DNA from: Mycolicibacterium tusciae
GTDB taxonomy: Bacteria; Actinomycetota; Actinomycetes; Mycobacteriales; Mycobacteriaceae
Direction: 5' to 3'
Assembly (NCBI RefSeq): GCF_002086795.1
Contig: NZ_MVIM01000006.1
Coordinates: 186,001-250,000, forward strand
DNA length: 64,000 nucleotides
A program made the position numbers and the translations under genes. Shown piece by piece: positions 26,904 to 35,130 of the stretch (positions are counted from its first letter, which is position 1; the number at the start of each line of letters is the position of its first letter). Below the pieces are notes generated by a model that was not told the origin of the DNA, did no database searches, and was given only the letters and a program-made list of their open reading frames with translations.

Positions 26904-27979
26904 GTTACGGCGATTTGTGCGCGGTATTCGTCGACGATGGGCTCGAGTTCGTCGGGTGTCGCTCCGTGCATGATCACCGCGTCGGCGCCGTAATCGAACT
27001 CTTTCCGTATGCGGTCCACACACTGTGCCGCCGAGCCCGTCGCCGAGGGCTCGAGCCACTCGTCGGGGATGAGCGTGGCGATGTGCTCGATCTGCTCGGC
27101 AGTCGCCTTGTGGTCGATGCCGCCGCCGATGGACTGCACCACCTCGTCGTCCCTGAAGCGTTGCAGCACTGAGAGATCCCAGCCGTTCGTGTTGAGCAGA
27201 AGTTCGCCGTACCCCTGTAGATACGTCGCCAGCCGCGCCACCGTCTTCTTCAGCCGGAGTTCCTCGGGCAGATGGTCACCGACGGTCGCGAAGCACGACC
27301 ACACCCTTACGTCGTCGGGGTTGCGGCCCGCCTGCTCCGCGGCGTCTTTGACGGTCTTCACCGCGCGCTGCAGGGTTTCGGGTGTGAAGTAAGTGTGCAG
27401 GATGACGTCGTCGAACTCGCGCCCGCCCAGCGCCAACGTCTTGGGGCCGAACGCGACGATCGCCAGCCGGATGTCCTCGTTGAAGTCCGGGTCCAGGAAC
27501 AGCAACTGATACTTCCCGATCGGCCCGTCATGGTTGAAGATGAGCTCACCGTGCCAGAGCCTGCGCATGACCTGAGCGAAGTCCTCCATCTGCGCGGTCG
27601 TGACAGCCGGCACTCCGAAGGCGCCGTACATCGCTGCGATACCGCGGCCGATCCCCAGTGTGAAGCGGCCTTTCGACAGCCGGTGCATGGTGGTCGCGTA
27701 TGAACCGGTGATCAGCGGGTGGCGGGTGTTGTGATTCGTCGCGGCGGTGGCGATCTGCATCCGGTCGGTGACCGCAAGGGCGGCGCCGGTCAATGACGAG
27801 GCTTCCTTGACGTTCCACCGCTCGGAGATGAACCCCGTGCCGAAGCCCAGTTCCTCACCACGGCGCGCTTCGTCCATCAGCCCCGCCGGTCCCTCACCGC
27901 CCGCGCCGGCGAGAAGGTAGTAACCCAGCTCATCGAGCACGCGTTCGCTCGCCGCCGGCTCGGCCGGTAATCCAGTCAC
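26900..27979 (-). CDS. F420-dependent LLM-class oxidoreductase (second)
   Basis: 359 residues from a GTG at 27979 whose codon overlaps the stop of the upstream SnoaL-like gene (GTGA); an in-frame ATG at 28012 lies inside that gene. LLM barrel segments are clear: GEELGFGTGFISERWNVKE, IATAATNHNTRHPLI, GRFTLGIGRGIAAMYGAFG. These match F420-dependent mycobacterial reductases or dehydrogenases of unknown substrate. It is the third gene of a kinase-SnoaL-LLM operon and its 3' end overlaps the carboxyltransferase gene tail to tail. The two LLM proteins of the window are clearly different branches. Confidence 0.84.
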   Translation of the reverse strand: MTGLPAEPAASERVLDELGYYLLAGAGGEGPAGLMDEARRGEELGFGTGFISERWNVKEASSLTGAALAVTDRMQIATAATNHNTRHPLITGSYATTMHRLSKGRFTLGIGRGIAAMYGAFGVPAVTTAQMEDFAQVMRRLWHGELIFNHDGPIGKYQLLFLDPDFNEDIRLAIVAFGPKTLALGGREFDDVILHTYFTPETLQRAVKTVKDAAEQAGRNPDDVRVWSCFATVGDHLPEELRLKKTVARLATYLQGYGELLLNTNGWDLSVLQRFRDDEVVQSIGGGIDHKATAEQIEHIATLIPDEWLEPSATGSAAQCVDRIRKEFDYGADAVIMHGATPDELEPIVDEYRAQIAVT

Positions 27980-28350
27980 TGCCAAACTCCTTGCTTGTAG
28001 CCGCAATTCCACACTTCGACGATCCGACCGTCGACCACCCGGAATATCTCCATACTGCCGACGTCGGTCTTGGTGCCGTCCTTCAGTTCCATCGGCGACT
28101 GGTAGACGATGGCGACGTGCTCGCCGTCGTCGCCCGCCACCACCAGGTTGAGGTCGAAACGAATCGTCTCGAACATGGCCCAGTGGTCCACGATGCGCGC
28201 AACCGCCTGCTCGTGAGTCAGAGTTGTCGACTCTCCGACATCATGGCGAATCACGCTGTCCCCCATTAGTTCCTCAGCAAGGTCGAACCTGCGTTCGTTC
28301 CAGACGACGAGGTTGTACAACTCCACTACTTCGCGCGCCGTACGAGTCAC
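27976..28350 (-). CDS. SnoaL-like / NTF2-fold protein
   Basis: 124 residues from GTG 28350, overlapping the kinase stop by GTGA. The sequence VVELYNLVVWNERRFDLAEELMGDSVIRHDVGE, then a beta sheet ending GSMEIFRVVDGRIVEVWNCG (two fragments), is the SnoaL / limonene-epoxide-hydrolase type cone fold, which forms a hydrophobic pocket. Members are cyclases, isomerases or epoxide hydrolases on terpenoids, polyketides and steroids, or only bind ligands. The pocket and the operon partners suggest a small-ring or alicyclic intermediate, which is inference. The next gene overlaps its stop codon. Confidence 0.75.
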   Translation of the reverse strand: MTRTAREVVELYNLVVWNERRFDLAEELMGDSVIRHDVGESTTLTHEQAVARIVDHWAMFETIRFDLNLVVAGDDGEHVAIVYQSPMELKDGTKTDVGSMEIFRVVDGRIVEVWNCGYKQGVWQ

Positions 28351-29402
28351 TTGAACACCTCCAGTGCGTCGATTTCGTCGATGGCGGCGACCGCACGATC
28401 GGTGAGTGTGAGGCAGAGGCGGCGCGACCGTTCCGGCACGATATCCCAGGTCAGTAGTGCGACGACGGGCATCAATGTCAGGTACACCGCAGCGGTCCGG
28501 TAGTCGCGCCACGCGGCGTCGTATCCGTAGTCGACTCCCCTGTCGGCCAGATGGCCCAGATACTCACGGAGCAGGGCCTCGTCCTGACCGGTACGCTCCT
28601 GAATCGGCAATCCCTGGGTGAGCAGGTAGGCCACGTCGGCGACACCGGACCCGCGGGCCGCGAATTGGAAGTCCACCACTTTGAGTGCGTCACCGTCGAA
28701 GAACAGATTGTCGGCTCGGATGTCACCATGTATCAGCATGTCGTGTTCGGTCAACGCGGAAAGCGCTGCCGGGGCGCGATCCGAAAAGGTCTCGAAGAAC
28801 TCGGCGAGCCCTGGCGGCACAGCACTATCGCGCTTCTCGAGGTACAACTGCCATCCGTAGCCGAAGGCCGGCACCATAGCTTCGCGGATCATCGGATTGT
28901 CCATACTCGGAAACTGCTGCAGCACATCTCTGTTGTCCCGGTGCGAGGACCACGCGTGCAATCCCGCCAAAGACTCGAGACACGTTCGCGCTCGGTCCAT
29001 CGACAGCCCTGCCAGATGGTCCGCGTTGTCCCAGCAGGCGAGATCCTCGAGCAACAGCACGAAGTCGACACCATTGTCGGCGATCCGCGCGACGTGCATG
29101 TCGGGGGTTCTCATCGGCGCCCGACCGGCGATGTCCCGGTAGAAGGCGACCTCCCTGCGGTAACCACCCATCAGATCCATCGCACCACGGGCTTCGGAGA
29201 GCGCGGGGAGTTTCGCGATCAACGTCGGCGGGACGTTGTCTCCGGTCAGGGTCAGGCGGTAAAGCAGTGACGAGAAACCGCTGTCCATCGCGATCTGTTC
29301 GGCCCGAACGCCCGTCACGTCGGAGCCGAGCGCATTGGTCAACCACTGCGGTGTCACGGCGTCGATTCCCAATGGGACGTCGGTCGCACCCGCACTCTTC
29401 AC
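28347..29402 (-). CDS. Aminoglycoside-phosphotransferase / ecdysteroid-kinase-like small-molecule kinase
   Basis: 351 residues. The kinase-like fold shows the Lys strand (TLIAKLP), the hinge FVLLLEDL, the Brenner-type catalytic loop HGDIRADNLFFDG (His, Asp, Asn) and the VVDFQFAARGSGVADVAY metal-binding segment. HGDIRxDN followed by DFQ is characteristic of the EcKL/CHK-like branch, which phosphorylates sterol-type or other hydroxyl groups in insects; bacterial members are uncharacterised. Here it starts an operon with the SnoaL-like and LLM genes and is divergent from a TetR gene, with a palindrome (29434-29448) between them. Phosphorylation of a hydroxylated catabolic intermediate is inferred. 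Confidence 0.8.
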   Translation of the reverse strand: MKSAGATDVPLGIDAVTPQWLTNALGSDVTGVRAEQIAMDSGFSSLLYRLTLTGDNVPPTLIAKLPALSEARGAMDLMGGYRREVAFYRDIAGRAPMRTPDMHVARIADNGVDFVLLLEDLACWDNADHLAGLSMDRARTCLESLAGLHAWSSHRDNRDVLQQFPSMDNPMIREAMVPAFGYGWQLYLEKRDSAVPPGLAEFFETFSDRAPAALSALTEHDMLIHGDIRADNLFFDGDALKVVDFQFAARGSGVADVAYLLTQGLPIQERTGQDEALLREYLGHLADRGVDYGYDAAWRDYRTAAVYLTLMPVVALLTWDIVPERSRRLCLTLTDRAVAAIDEIDALEVFK

Positions 29403-29433
29403 TGAGTTCCTCTGTCACTTACTTGACGAGACG

Positions 29434-29448
29434 CAACTAACATAGTTG
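29434..29448. promoter_or_regulatory. Palindromic operator candidate for the TetR gene at 29462
   Basis: CAACTA-ACA-TAGTTG, a perfect 6-bp inverted repeat with 3-base spacer, 13 bases upstream of the TetR start at 29462 and 32 bases from the divergent kinase start at 29402. Its sequence differs from the TACTGTAA family, fitting the different helix of this TetR. Confidence 0.5.
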
Positions 29449-29461
29449 TCGATCGTCTAAT

Positions 29462-30088
29462 ATGCAATGCGTGCCGTCTCCCACTCGTGGCCTGACACAG
29501 CCGGAACGAGTCGAGATCTCCAGTCGGCGGCTGGTCGAGGCAGCCGCCGAGTTGATCGTCGAAAAGGGCTGGGAGGCAACGACCGCCGCTGAAATTGGCC
29601 GCCGAGCGGGTTACAGCAGGGCCATGGTCCACGCTAGGTACGGCAGTAAGGACGCGATTCTCGACGCCTTCTTTCTGCACGACTACGTCAAGCAGCTCAG
29701 TCCGGACGCCGACCCCGATGCCACGGGCCTGCAGGAGGCGGTCGGCCACTTCGACCGGGTTCGACGACTGTTCTCCGAAGATCAGGCGTTCTTGCGCGCA
29801 ATGTTTGTCGCCACGTTCGAGGGCGTCAAGAGCACTTCGCCATTGCGCGAGCGCGTCCAGCGTTGGCTCCAGCGTGGCGTCGATAAAGTCGAGGCCGGGT
29901 TGCGACGCGGGGTCGACGACGGGTCGGTTCGTGATGACGTCGACATCAACCGTGCGACAAGCGATCTCAGCGCAGCAATTTTCGGCGCCGCGTACCTGTG
30001 GACCCTGCTTGGCGATGGTTACGATCTCGATCGCGAGTTGGCGTACGTCCGCGACCGGTTCATTCGCGAGTACGGCTCGACTCGCTGA
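29462..30088 (+). CDS. TetR-family transcriptional regulator (third type)
   Basis: 208 residues. The N-terminal HTH is EISSRRLVEAAAELIVEKGW followed by TTAAEIGRRAGYSRAMVHARYGSKDAILDAF, where GYSRAMVHARYGSK is the recognition helix. This is unlike the GVTSIYWYF helix of the two paralogous TetRs in the window, so it should read a different operator. It is divergent from the kinase-SnoaL-LLM operon and likely controls it and itself through the palindrome at 29434-29448. Its 3' end overlaps the convergent alpha/beta hydrolase gene by 29 bases. Ligand unknown. Confidence 0.83.
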   Translation: MQCVPSPTRGLTQPERVEISSRRLVEAAAELIVEKGWEATTAAEIGRRAGYSRAMVHARYGSKDAILDAFFLHDYVKQLSPDADPDATGLQEAVGHFDRVRRLFSEDQAFLRAMFVATFEGVKSTSPLRERVQRWLQRGVDKVEAGLRRGVDDGSVRDDVDINRATSDLSAAIFGAAYLWTLLGDGYDLDRELAYVRDRFIREYGSTR

Positions 30089-31181
30089 CTCCGCGGAGAA
30101 ACCGCTCCGAGGCCTGCTGGACTCCACCTGCGAACAGATGTCCGACGTGGCTTCCCGGGTGCCAGTACAACTCGCCACCCCACCGCGCGTGCAGCTGCTG
30201 AGCGGGTTCGCGCATCGCCATCCGGTCGTGCCAGGCGCCCACGATGAGCCTGCGCGACGGGGGCGGAGTCGGCTCGACATCCAGGTGGTCGACGACGGAG
30301 GCGGCCGCGGCCACGTTATCGGACTGCAGCAGCTCGATCGTGTCGCGCACCGACGGCCCCCACCGGCCGAGGTGCGCAGCGATCATTCCGTTGAGCCCGG
30401 AGATCGGCGTGTAAACCGCTACCCCGTCAACCTTTTCGAGATGTGCGACCAGCGCAGCTACTGGACTTCCCATGGACACCCCGGACACCGCGATCGCACT
30501 GGATCGGGGGCCCAACCACCGGACCAGCGCGCGGACCTCGGATACCACCCGCATCATGCCCGCGACATTGTTCAGCGGATCCATGTCGGGATAGGTCGGC
30601 CACGCGTCACGGCGGGCACCGTGGCCGGGCTGCACCGGTAGCGCGATGTTGAAGCCCAACTTCTCCTGGAGTCGACGCGCGCGCGAGAACAACATGTCGA
30701 TCGGCTGCCCCTGACCCGCACCGTGCACCCACACGAGCCAGGGACGCTTGTCGTCGCCGGTCCGACAAAGATGAACCACAGCGGTAGCGGGACCTCCGAA
30801 CCCCTCGGACAGCAGCGCCTGCGCAAGCTGCGGATCGTGGTCGAACCTCATCTGTTCGTAGATCAGCCGTCCGATTCGGCGCCGGCGAACCGACTTGACC
30901 TGCAACGGTTCCGGATCCGCGTTGGCCTCTGCCACGCTGCGTCCGGACAACTCCTGCGCCGCGGCGGCACAGGCGCCGATCGTGCGTTCCAGTTTGGGCG
31001 GCGGAGCGGTCAAGGTCATGCCGGACAGCGCGAGTTCGTCCAGCACCACCTCACCGAGTTGACGGGCTCCACGCTGCGACAACGGCTTCCAGTCCGTCGA
31101 GCTCGAAACCGCCGCGTGTGCCCTGGGCACCACGCCGGCGAAATCGCGGCCGATGAGCCGGGCGCGCTCGGATGCCCTCAT
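30060..31181 (-). CDS. Alpha/beta hydrolase
   Basis: 373 residues from ATG 31181, which overlaps the stop of the monooxygenase gene (ATGA, 31178-31181). A helical N-terminal extension (about 1-145) precedes the core with the oxyanion strand LVWVHGAGQG, the nucleophile elbow AVSGVSMGSPVA (Ser) and the late acid/His region GAWHDRMA ... GSHVGHLF. Esterase, lactonase or C-C hydrolase activity is possible; coupling to a Baeyer-Villiger-type monooxygenase suggests hydrolysis of the ester or lactone it makes, which is the standard pairing in alicyclic ketone degradation. Its last 29 bases overlap the TetR gene on the other strand. Confidence 0.83.
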   Translation of the reverse strand: MRASERARLIGRDFAGVVPRAHAAVSSSTDWKPLSQRGARQLGEVVLDELALSGMTLTAPPPKLERTIGACAAAAQELSGRSVAEANADPEPLQVKSVRRRRIGRLIYEQMRFDHDPQLAQALLSEGFGGPATAVVHLCRTGDDKRPWLVWVHGAGQGQPIDMLFSRARRLQEKLGFNIALPVQPGHGARRDAWPTYPDMDPLNNVAGMMRVVSEVRALVRWLGPRSSAIAVSGVSMGSPVAALVAHLEKVDGVAVYTPISGLNGMIAAHLGRWGPSVRDTIELLQSDNVAAAASVVDHLDVEPTPPPSRRLIVGAWHDRMAMREPAQQLHARWGGELYWHPGSHVGHLFAGGVQQASERFLRGVSESSRTRE

Positions 31182-32803
31182 GCGAGCTTGAAACCCGAGT
31201 AGCCCGCATCCGCGATCTCGTCGCACCGCCTCCGGTACTCCGGGATTCCGGCGGTGTAGCCCATGTACATCCGCTTCTTCCCGGGGACGTTGCCGCCGTT
31301 GTACCAGGAGTTGCACGACGGATCGACCAGGACCGTCGGCGCTACGAGCGCTGTGGTGTGCTCGATCCATTCACGCTGCGCGTCCGGCAATGCCTCGATC
31401 GTGCGGTAGCCGTTGTCACGCAGATATCCGATGCAGTCGCCGATCCACTCGACGTGCTGCTCGAGTGCCGCGACGAAATTGGTTGCCGCCGAGGGACTTC
31501 CGGGCGCCTGCACGATGAACAGGTTCGGGAAACCCGCGACGGCGATGCCGAGATAGGTGTACGGTCCCTCGCACGCCCAGAAGTCCGCCAGCGACAACCT
31601 GTCGCGGCCCCGGACATTGATCCGGGTGAGCGCTCCCGTCATCGCGTCGAACCCGGTGGCGTAGACGATGACATCGAGGTCGCGGTGTCCCTGCTCGGTG
31701 CGGATACCCGTCGGCGTGATCTCCACGATCGGCCCCTTGCGCAGGTCGACCAGCGTCACGTTGCCGCGGTTGAATGTCTCGTAGTAGCCCTGGTCGATGA
31801 TCGGTCGCTTGCACCCGAAGGGGTGGCTCGGCGTCAGCGAGGCAGCGGTCTCGGGATCCTTGACGATGCGGGCGACCGCCTCGCCGTAGAGCTTCGCGGC
31901 CGTCCGGTTGGCCTCGATGTCGAAGAAGACGTCACCCCAACTGAGCGCGCCCATCACGCCGCTTTCCTCGATGGCACGCAGCTGGTCCTGCCGCGAGGCC
32001 GACTTCAACGGCGGCTTGGCCATCATGTCGAACAACACCGAGAACGCGCTCAGCCGAGCTGCCCCGACCGCGTGTTCCCTTTGTGCGGCACGGATCTCGG
32101 CGTAGTTGGCCTTCAGCTCGTCGAGCTCCCCGTCGTCGAACGGACGCACTTCCCACGGCAGCGTGTAGGCCGGTGAGCGCTGAAACACCGTGAGGTGTTC
32201 GGCCTGCTTGGCGACCACGGGGATCAGCTGAACGCCCGTCGAGCCGGTGCCGATGACGCCGACCCGCTTACCCGATAAGTCGAAGCCGCCCTTCGGCCAG
32301 TGACCGGTGAACAACGACGCCCCGGTGAACGTGTCCATTCCCGGAAAGTCGGGGTCCAGCGGCACCGACAGGATGCCCGATGCGGCCACCACGAACGCGG
32401 CGACCAACGATTCACCGGCCTCGGTTTCGACCAGCCATTCGGCCGCCGCCTCGTCGAAGGTCATCGCGACGACCTTGGTGTTGAAGCGGATATCGCGGCG
32501 CAGGTCGAGTTTGTCGGCCACGAAGTGGAGGTAGGCCTCGATTTCCGGCTGGGCAGGCATGGTCTCCGACCACACCCACTCCTGCTGGATCTCGTCGGAA
32601 AAGCTGTAGGAATACTCGATGCTCTCGATGTCGCATCGAGCACCGGGATACCGGTTGAACAGCCACGTCCCACCGACGTCCTCGGCGGCCTCGAGCACGC
32701 GCGTCCGCACGCCGAGTTCGCGCAACCGATGCAGTGCGTACAAGCCGGAGAATCCGGCGCCGATGACGATCACATCGAATCGGGAAGGGCTGGGCTTGGT
32801 CAC
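31178..32803 (-). CDS. Flavin-dependent monooxygenase, Baeyer-Villiger type
   Basis: 541 residues. The FAD site GAGFSGLYALHRLRELG is near the N-terminus, followed by GTWLFNRYPGARCD (a BVMO-family segment), and the NADPH site GVIGTGSTGVQLIP follows. The BVMO fingerprint FxGxxxHxxxWP appears as FTGASLFTGHWP: Phe stands where the consensus His is. It should insert oxygen next to a ketone, giving an ester or lactone, but the substitution may alter turnover. The gene is preceded 34 bases upstream by a perfect TACTGTAA-CGA-TTACAGTA operator and is translationally coupled to the downstream hydrolase. Confidence 0.87.
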   Translation of the reverse strand: MTKPSPSRFDVIVIGAGFSGLYALHRLRELGVRTRVLEAAEDVGGTWLFNRYPGARCDIESIEYSYSFSDEIQQEWVWSETMPAQPEIEAYLHFVADKLDLRRDIRFNTKVVAMTFDEAAAEWLVETEAGESLVAAFVVAASGILSVPLDPDFPGMDTFTGASLFTGHWPKGGFDLSGKRVGVIGTGSTGVQLIPVVAKQAEHLTVFQRSPAYTLPWEVRPFDDGELDELKANYAEIRAAQREHAVGAARLSAFSVLFDMMAKPPLKSASRQDQLRAIEESGVMGALSWGDVFFDIEANRTAAKLYGEAVARIVKDPETAASLTPSHPFGCKRPIIDQGYYETFNRGNVTLVDLRKGPIVEITPTGIRTEQGHRDLDVIVYATGFDAMTGALTRINVRGRDRLSLADFWACEGPYTYLGIAVAGFPNLFIVQAPGSPSAATNFVAALEQHVEWIGDCIGYLRDNGYRTIEALPDAQREWIEHTTALVAPTVLVDPSCNSWYNGGNVPGKKRMYMGYTAGIPEYRRRCDEIADAGYSGFKLA

Positions 32804-32836
32804 GTGTCGGCACCTCGTGTTCGCTCCGACGGGAGA

Positions 32837-32855
32837 TACTGTAACGATTACAGTA
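32837..32855. promoter_or_regulatory. TACTGTAA-N3-TTACAGTA box, site 3 (perfect)
   Basis: TACTGTAA-CGA-TTACAGTA, 16 of 16. The symmetry extends two more bases on each side (GA and TC), making 10-bp arms at 32835-32857. It lies 34 bases upstream of the monooxygenase start. Confidence 0.75.
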
Positions 32856-32906
32856 TCAGGCGCGAGCAGCGTCGGTGACGCAGATGCTGGCGACTAGCGC
32901 GTGAGG

Positions 32907-33842
32907 TCAGCCGCCGGCAGGCGCTCCTGCGCCCGCGAGCCGCTCCTGGCGCCGCCGCTCGTAGTGACTGGCCCTGTCCTCGACGAGATCCAGGAAGGCC
33001 GCCATCTCATCCCGTGCACGCGCCCCTTCGCCGTCGATATCGTCGCGTTCGAACACGCGCCAGAACCGCAAGCCCGGCCGTACGACGTCGTCCAGATGTG
33101 AACGCAGGTCGTAGATGCCCGCCTTGGCGATCACCAGTGCGTTGTCCGCGAATCCGGGCATGGCGCTGCCGGGCATCTGGAAGTGGATGACCTCGTGGGC
33201 GATCGCCTTCATCGTCTCGTTGGGCGCGATGTCGAAGGCGGCGTCGACCAGGTTTCGGTAGAAGACCATGTGCAGGTTCTCATCGGTAGCCACTCGGGTT
33301 AGGAGTTGTTCTGCCAGAGGGCAGCCCGAGGCCTTGCCGGTGTTGCGATGGCTGATCCGCGTCGCGAGTTCCTGGAACGACACGTAGGCCAAGGCCTCCA
33401 GCATCGACTTGTCACCCGAGTCGTAACCGGCCTTCATATGGATCATGCGGCCTTCCTCGAGCGCCACCGGATCGACGCCGCGGGTGACGATGAGGTAGTC
33501 GCGGATCGCGATGCTGTGCCGCGCTTCCTCAGCGGTCCACTGGCCCACCCACTGCCCCCACGCCCCGTCGGGCCCGAAGCGCACCGCGATCTCGCGGTGA
33601 TACGACGGCAGGTTGTCCTCGGTGAGCAGATTGACGACCATGGCCGCCTTGGCGACGTCGTCGAGTGGTGAATCCTCCGGGACCCAGTCCTCACCGCCCA
33701 GAAACGCGAAGTCACGACCACGGCTCCACGGCACGTAGTCGTGCGGATTCCATGGCTTCGCCGAGGCCAGGTGGCGGTTCAGGTTGCTCTCCACCACTGG
33801 TTCCAACTCGGTGAGAAGTGCACTTTGGGTTGTCGTCATCAA
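32907..33842 (-). CDS. Acyl-ACP desaturase, DesA type (ferritin-like diiron)
   Basis: 311 residues. Diiron ligands are visible in the type 2 desaturase order: Glu75, Glu106 and His109 (EEARH), Glu158, Glu188 and His191 (DENLH). The GQWTAEEARHSIAIRDY and RVATDENLHMVFYRNLV helices match mycobacterial DesA1/DesA2. It introduces a double bond into a carrier-bound acyl chain, using ferredoxin and oxygen. Start at the first of two adjacent ATG codons (33842). A perfect 18-bp palindrome (33869-33886) lies just upstream. The gene ends 104 bases from the monooxygenase gene, so it is probably its own unit. Confidence 0.88.
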   Translation of the reverse strand: MMTTTQSALLTELEPVVESNLNRHLASAKPWNPHDYVPWSRGRDFAFLGGEDWVPEDSPLDDVAKAAMVVNLLTEDNLPSYHREIAVRFGPDGAWGQWVGQWTAEEARHSIAIRDYLIVTRGVDPVALEEGRMIHMKAGYDSGDKSMLEALAYVSFQELATRISHRNTGKASGCPLAEQLLTRVATDENLHMVFYRNLVDAAFDIAPNETMKAIAHEVIHFQMPGSAMPGFADNALVIAKAGIYDLRSHLDDVVRPGLRFWRVFERDDIDGEGARARDEMAAFLDLVEDRASHYERRRQERLAGAGAPAGG

Positions 33843-33868
33843 GACTCTCCAATACCTACGGCTGCGTA

Positions 33869-33886
33869 ACCTACGCTACCGTAGGT
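33869..33886. promoter_or_regulatory. Palindromic operator candidate upstream of the desaturase
   Basis: ACCTACG-CTAC-CGTAGGT, perfect 7-bp arms with a 4-base spacer, 27 bases upstream of the desaturase ATG. A further ACCTACG half-site lies at 33854-33860. Its sequence is unrelated to the TACTGTAA box, so a different regulator is expected. Confidence 0.55.
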
Positions 33887-33980
33887 CGACGGAAATGCAA
33901 GTGCCGGGCATCGGCGGGGACCCCCGATACCCAGACAGCGCGGCGTGAGTTCAAATCCCCTAGCCGACAGCTTGTTTCGG

Positions 33981-34040
33981 GCCGCGTGTAACCGCGCGGC
34001 GCGAACAAGACCGAGATCTCGCCGTGCCGTTACACACGGC
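33981..34040. repeat. Imperfect inverted repeat in the desaturase-Rieske intergenic region
   Basis: The 289-base gap 33843-34131 holds no gene. Within it 33981-34000 and the reverse complement of 34021-34040 agree at 16 of 20 positions; each arm also folds on itself (GCCGCG with CGCGGC, GCCGTG with CACGGC). The remainder holds the desaturase palindrome, a tRNA-T-arm-like string (33946-33960) and a TACTGTAA box (34084). Function is unknown. Confidence 0.4.
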
Positions 34041-34083
34041 GCACGCCCCCAGCGCATTCCACGCCGCGAACTGTCGAAACCTC

Positions 34084-34102
34084 TACTGTAATATCTTCCG
34101 TT
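34084..34102. promoter_or_regulatory. TACTGTAA-N3-TTACAGTA box, site 4 (one perfect half)
   Basis: TACTGTAA-TAT-CTTCCGTT: left half perfect, right half 4 of 8. It lies 30 bases upstream of the Rieske oxygenase GTG. Confidence 0.45.
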
Positions 34103-34131
34103 GGCTACGCTTTGCCGTCAGAGGAGGCGAC

Positions 34132-35130
34132 GTGAAGGTCCCGTTCACCTGGAAGGTCACCGGCTGGTTCATGGTGGGCTGGTCGGCCGAATTCCCGCAG
34201 GGCGAGGTCCGTCCCCTCCGATACTTCGGCGAGGATCTTGTCGCTTATCGCGACCACTTCGGCGAACTCCATGTGATGCAGGCGCACTGCAGACACCTCG
34301 GCGCGCACATCGGCCACGGCGGCAAGGTCGTCGGCGACTGCGTGGAGTGCCCGTTTCATGGCTGGCGATGGGGTCCCGACGGGACCAACCGCTACATCCC
34401 CTATCAACCGGACCGACCCAACCGCGCGCTCAAGCTTCGCGTGTACCCCGTCAACGAGCAGCACGGCTGCGTCTTCGTCTGGCATCAACCTCAGGGCAAG
34501 GAGCCGCAGTGGGCGATGCCGGACATCTTCGCTTCGTTCCCGCAGTTCGAGACCGACCCGTCGGCGTATTACCGCCCCTACCCGGAGTTTTCACGCCGTG
34601 CCGAGAACGAGCCGGTCCACCCGCAGATTGTGGCCGAGAACGGCCCGGACAGCTCACACTTCCACTACGTGCACGGCGCGACGGTGACACCGGTGAACCT
34701 GGAGTGGAAGATCGTCGGCGAGCAGTGGCAGTTCCTCACCGGCTGGCCGGATGCCCGCAGCGACGACCCGAACAAGATGGCGCTGCACATCCATAGCCAT
34801 ATGTTCGGGCTGGGAGGCGCGATCAGCGTGTTCGAGGGACAGTCGAATCACCGGCTGATCTTCGCGGTCACCCCCGTGGAGGACGGGCTGTCGACGATGT
34901 TCTACTCGGTCTGGTGGCCGAAGCTGAACGGTGAGACCTCCGACATCCCGCCCGCCGAGGTGCGCGAGCGCGTCGAGAAGCAGTTCATGGGCACGGTCTG
35001 GGAGGACCTGGACATCTGGCGCTACCAGGAGTACATCGAGAATCCGCCGCTGGCGAGAATCGACGCGAAACCCTATATGGCGCTGAGGAAGTGGGCACAG
35101 CAGTTTTACGAGGTGCCTGCATCTGTATGA
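34132..35130 (+). CDS. Rieske non-haem iron oxygenase, KshA-like
   Basis: 332 residues from GTG 34132, which has a strong GAGGAGG ribosome-binding site seven bases before it; in-frame codons upstream to 34024 would run through the promoter box and are rejected. The Rieske [2Fe-2S] cluster is Cys53-x-His55 and Cys73-x2-His76 (CVECPFHGW). The catalytic iron site is Asp173, His176 and His181 (NGPDSSHFHYVHG). It resembles the oxygenase component of 3-ketosteroid 9alpha-hydroxylase, which attacks a steroid ring, so a polycyclic or alicyclic ketone-like substrate is plausible. No reductase is encoded nearby. It heads a run of four overlapping genes. Confidence 0.86.
   Translation: MKVPFTWKVTGWFMVGWSAEFPQGEVRPLRYFGEDLVAYRDHFGELHVMQAHCRHLGAHIGHGGKVVGDCVECPFHGWRWGPDGTNRYIPYQPDRPNRALKLRVYPVNEQHGCVFVWHQPQGKEPQWAMPDIFASFPQFETDPSAYYRPYPEFSRRAENEPVHPQIVAENGPDSSHFHYVHGATVTPVNLEWKIVGEQWQFLTGWPDARSDDPNKMALHIHSHMFGLGGAISVFEGQSNHRLIFAVTPVEDGLSTMFYSVWWPKLNGETSDIPPAEVRERVEKQFMGTVWEDLDIWRYQEYIENPPLARIDAKPYMALRKWAQQFYEVPASV

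Noticed and set aside
33946..33960. A GAGTTCAAATCCCC string that looks like a tRNA T-arm
   Set aside because: Flanking bases do not form a T-stem, and no acceptor arm partner or anticodon arm is found within 90 bases upstream. At best a chance match or a very old tRNA scrap.
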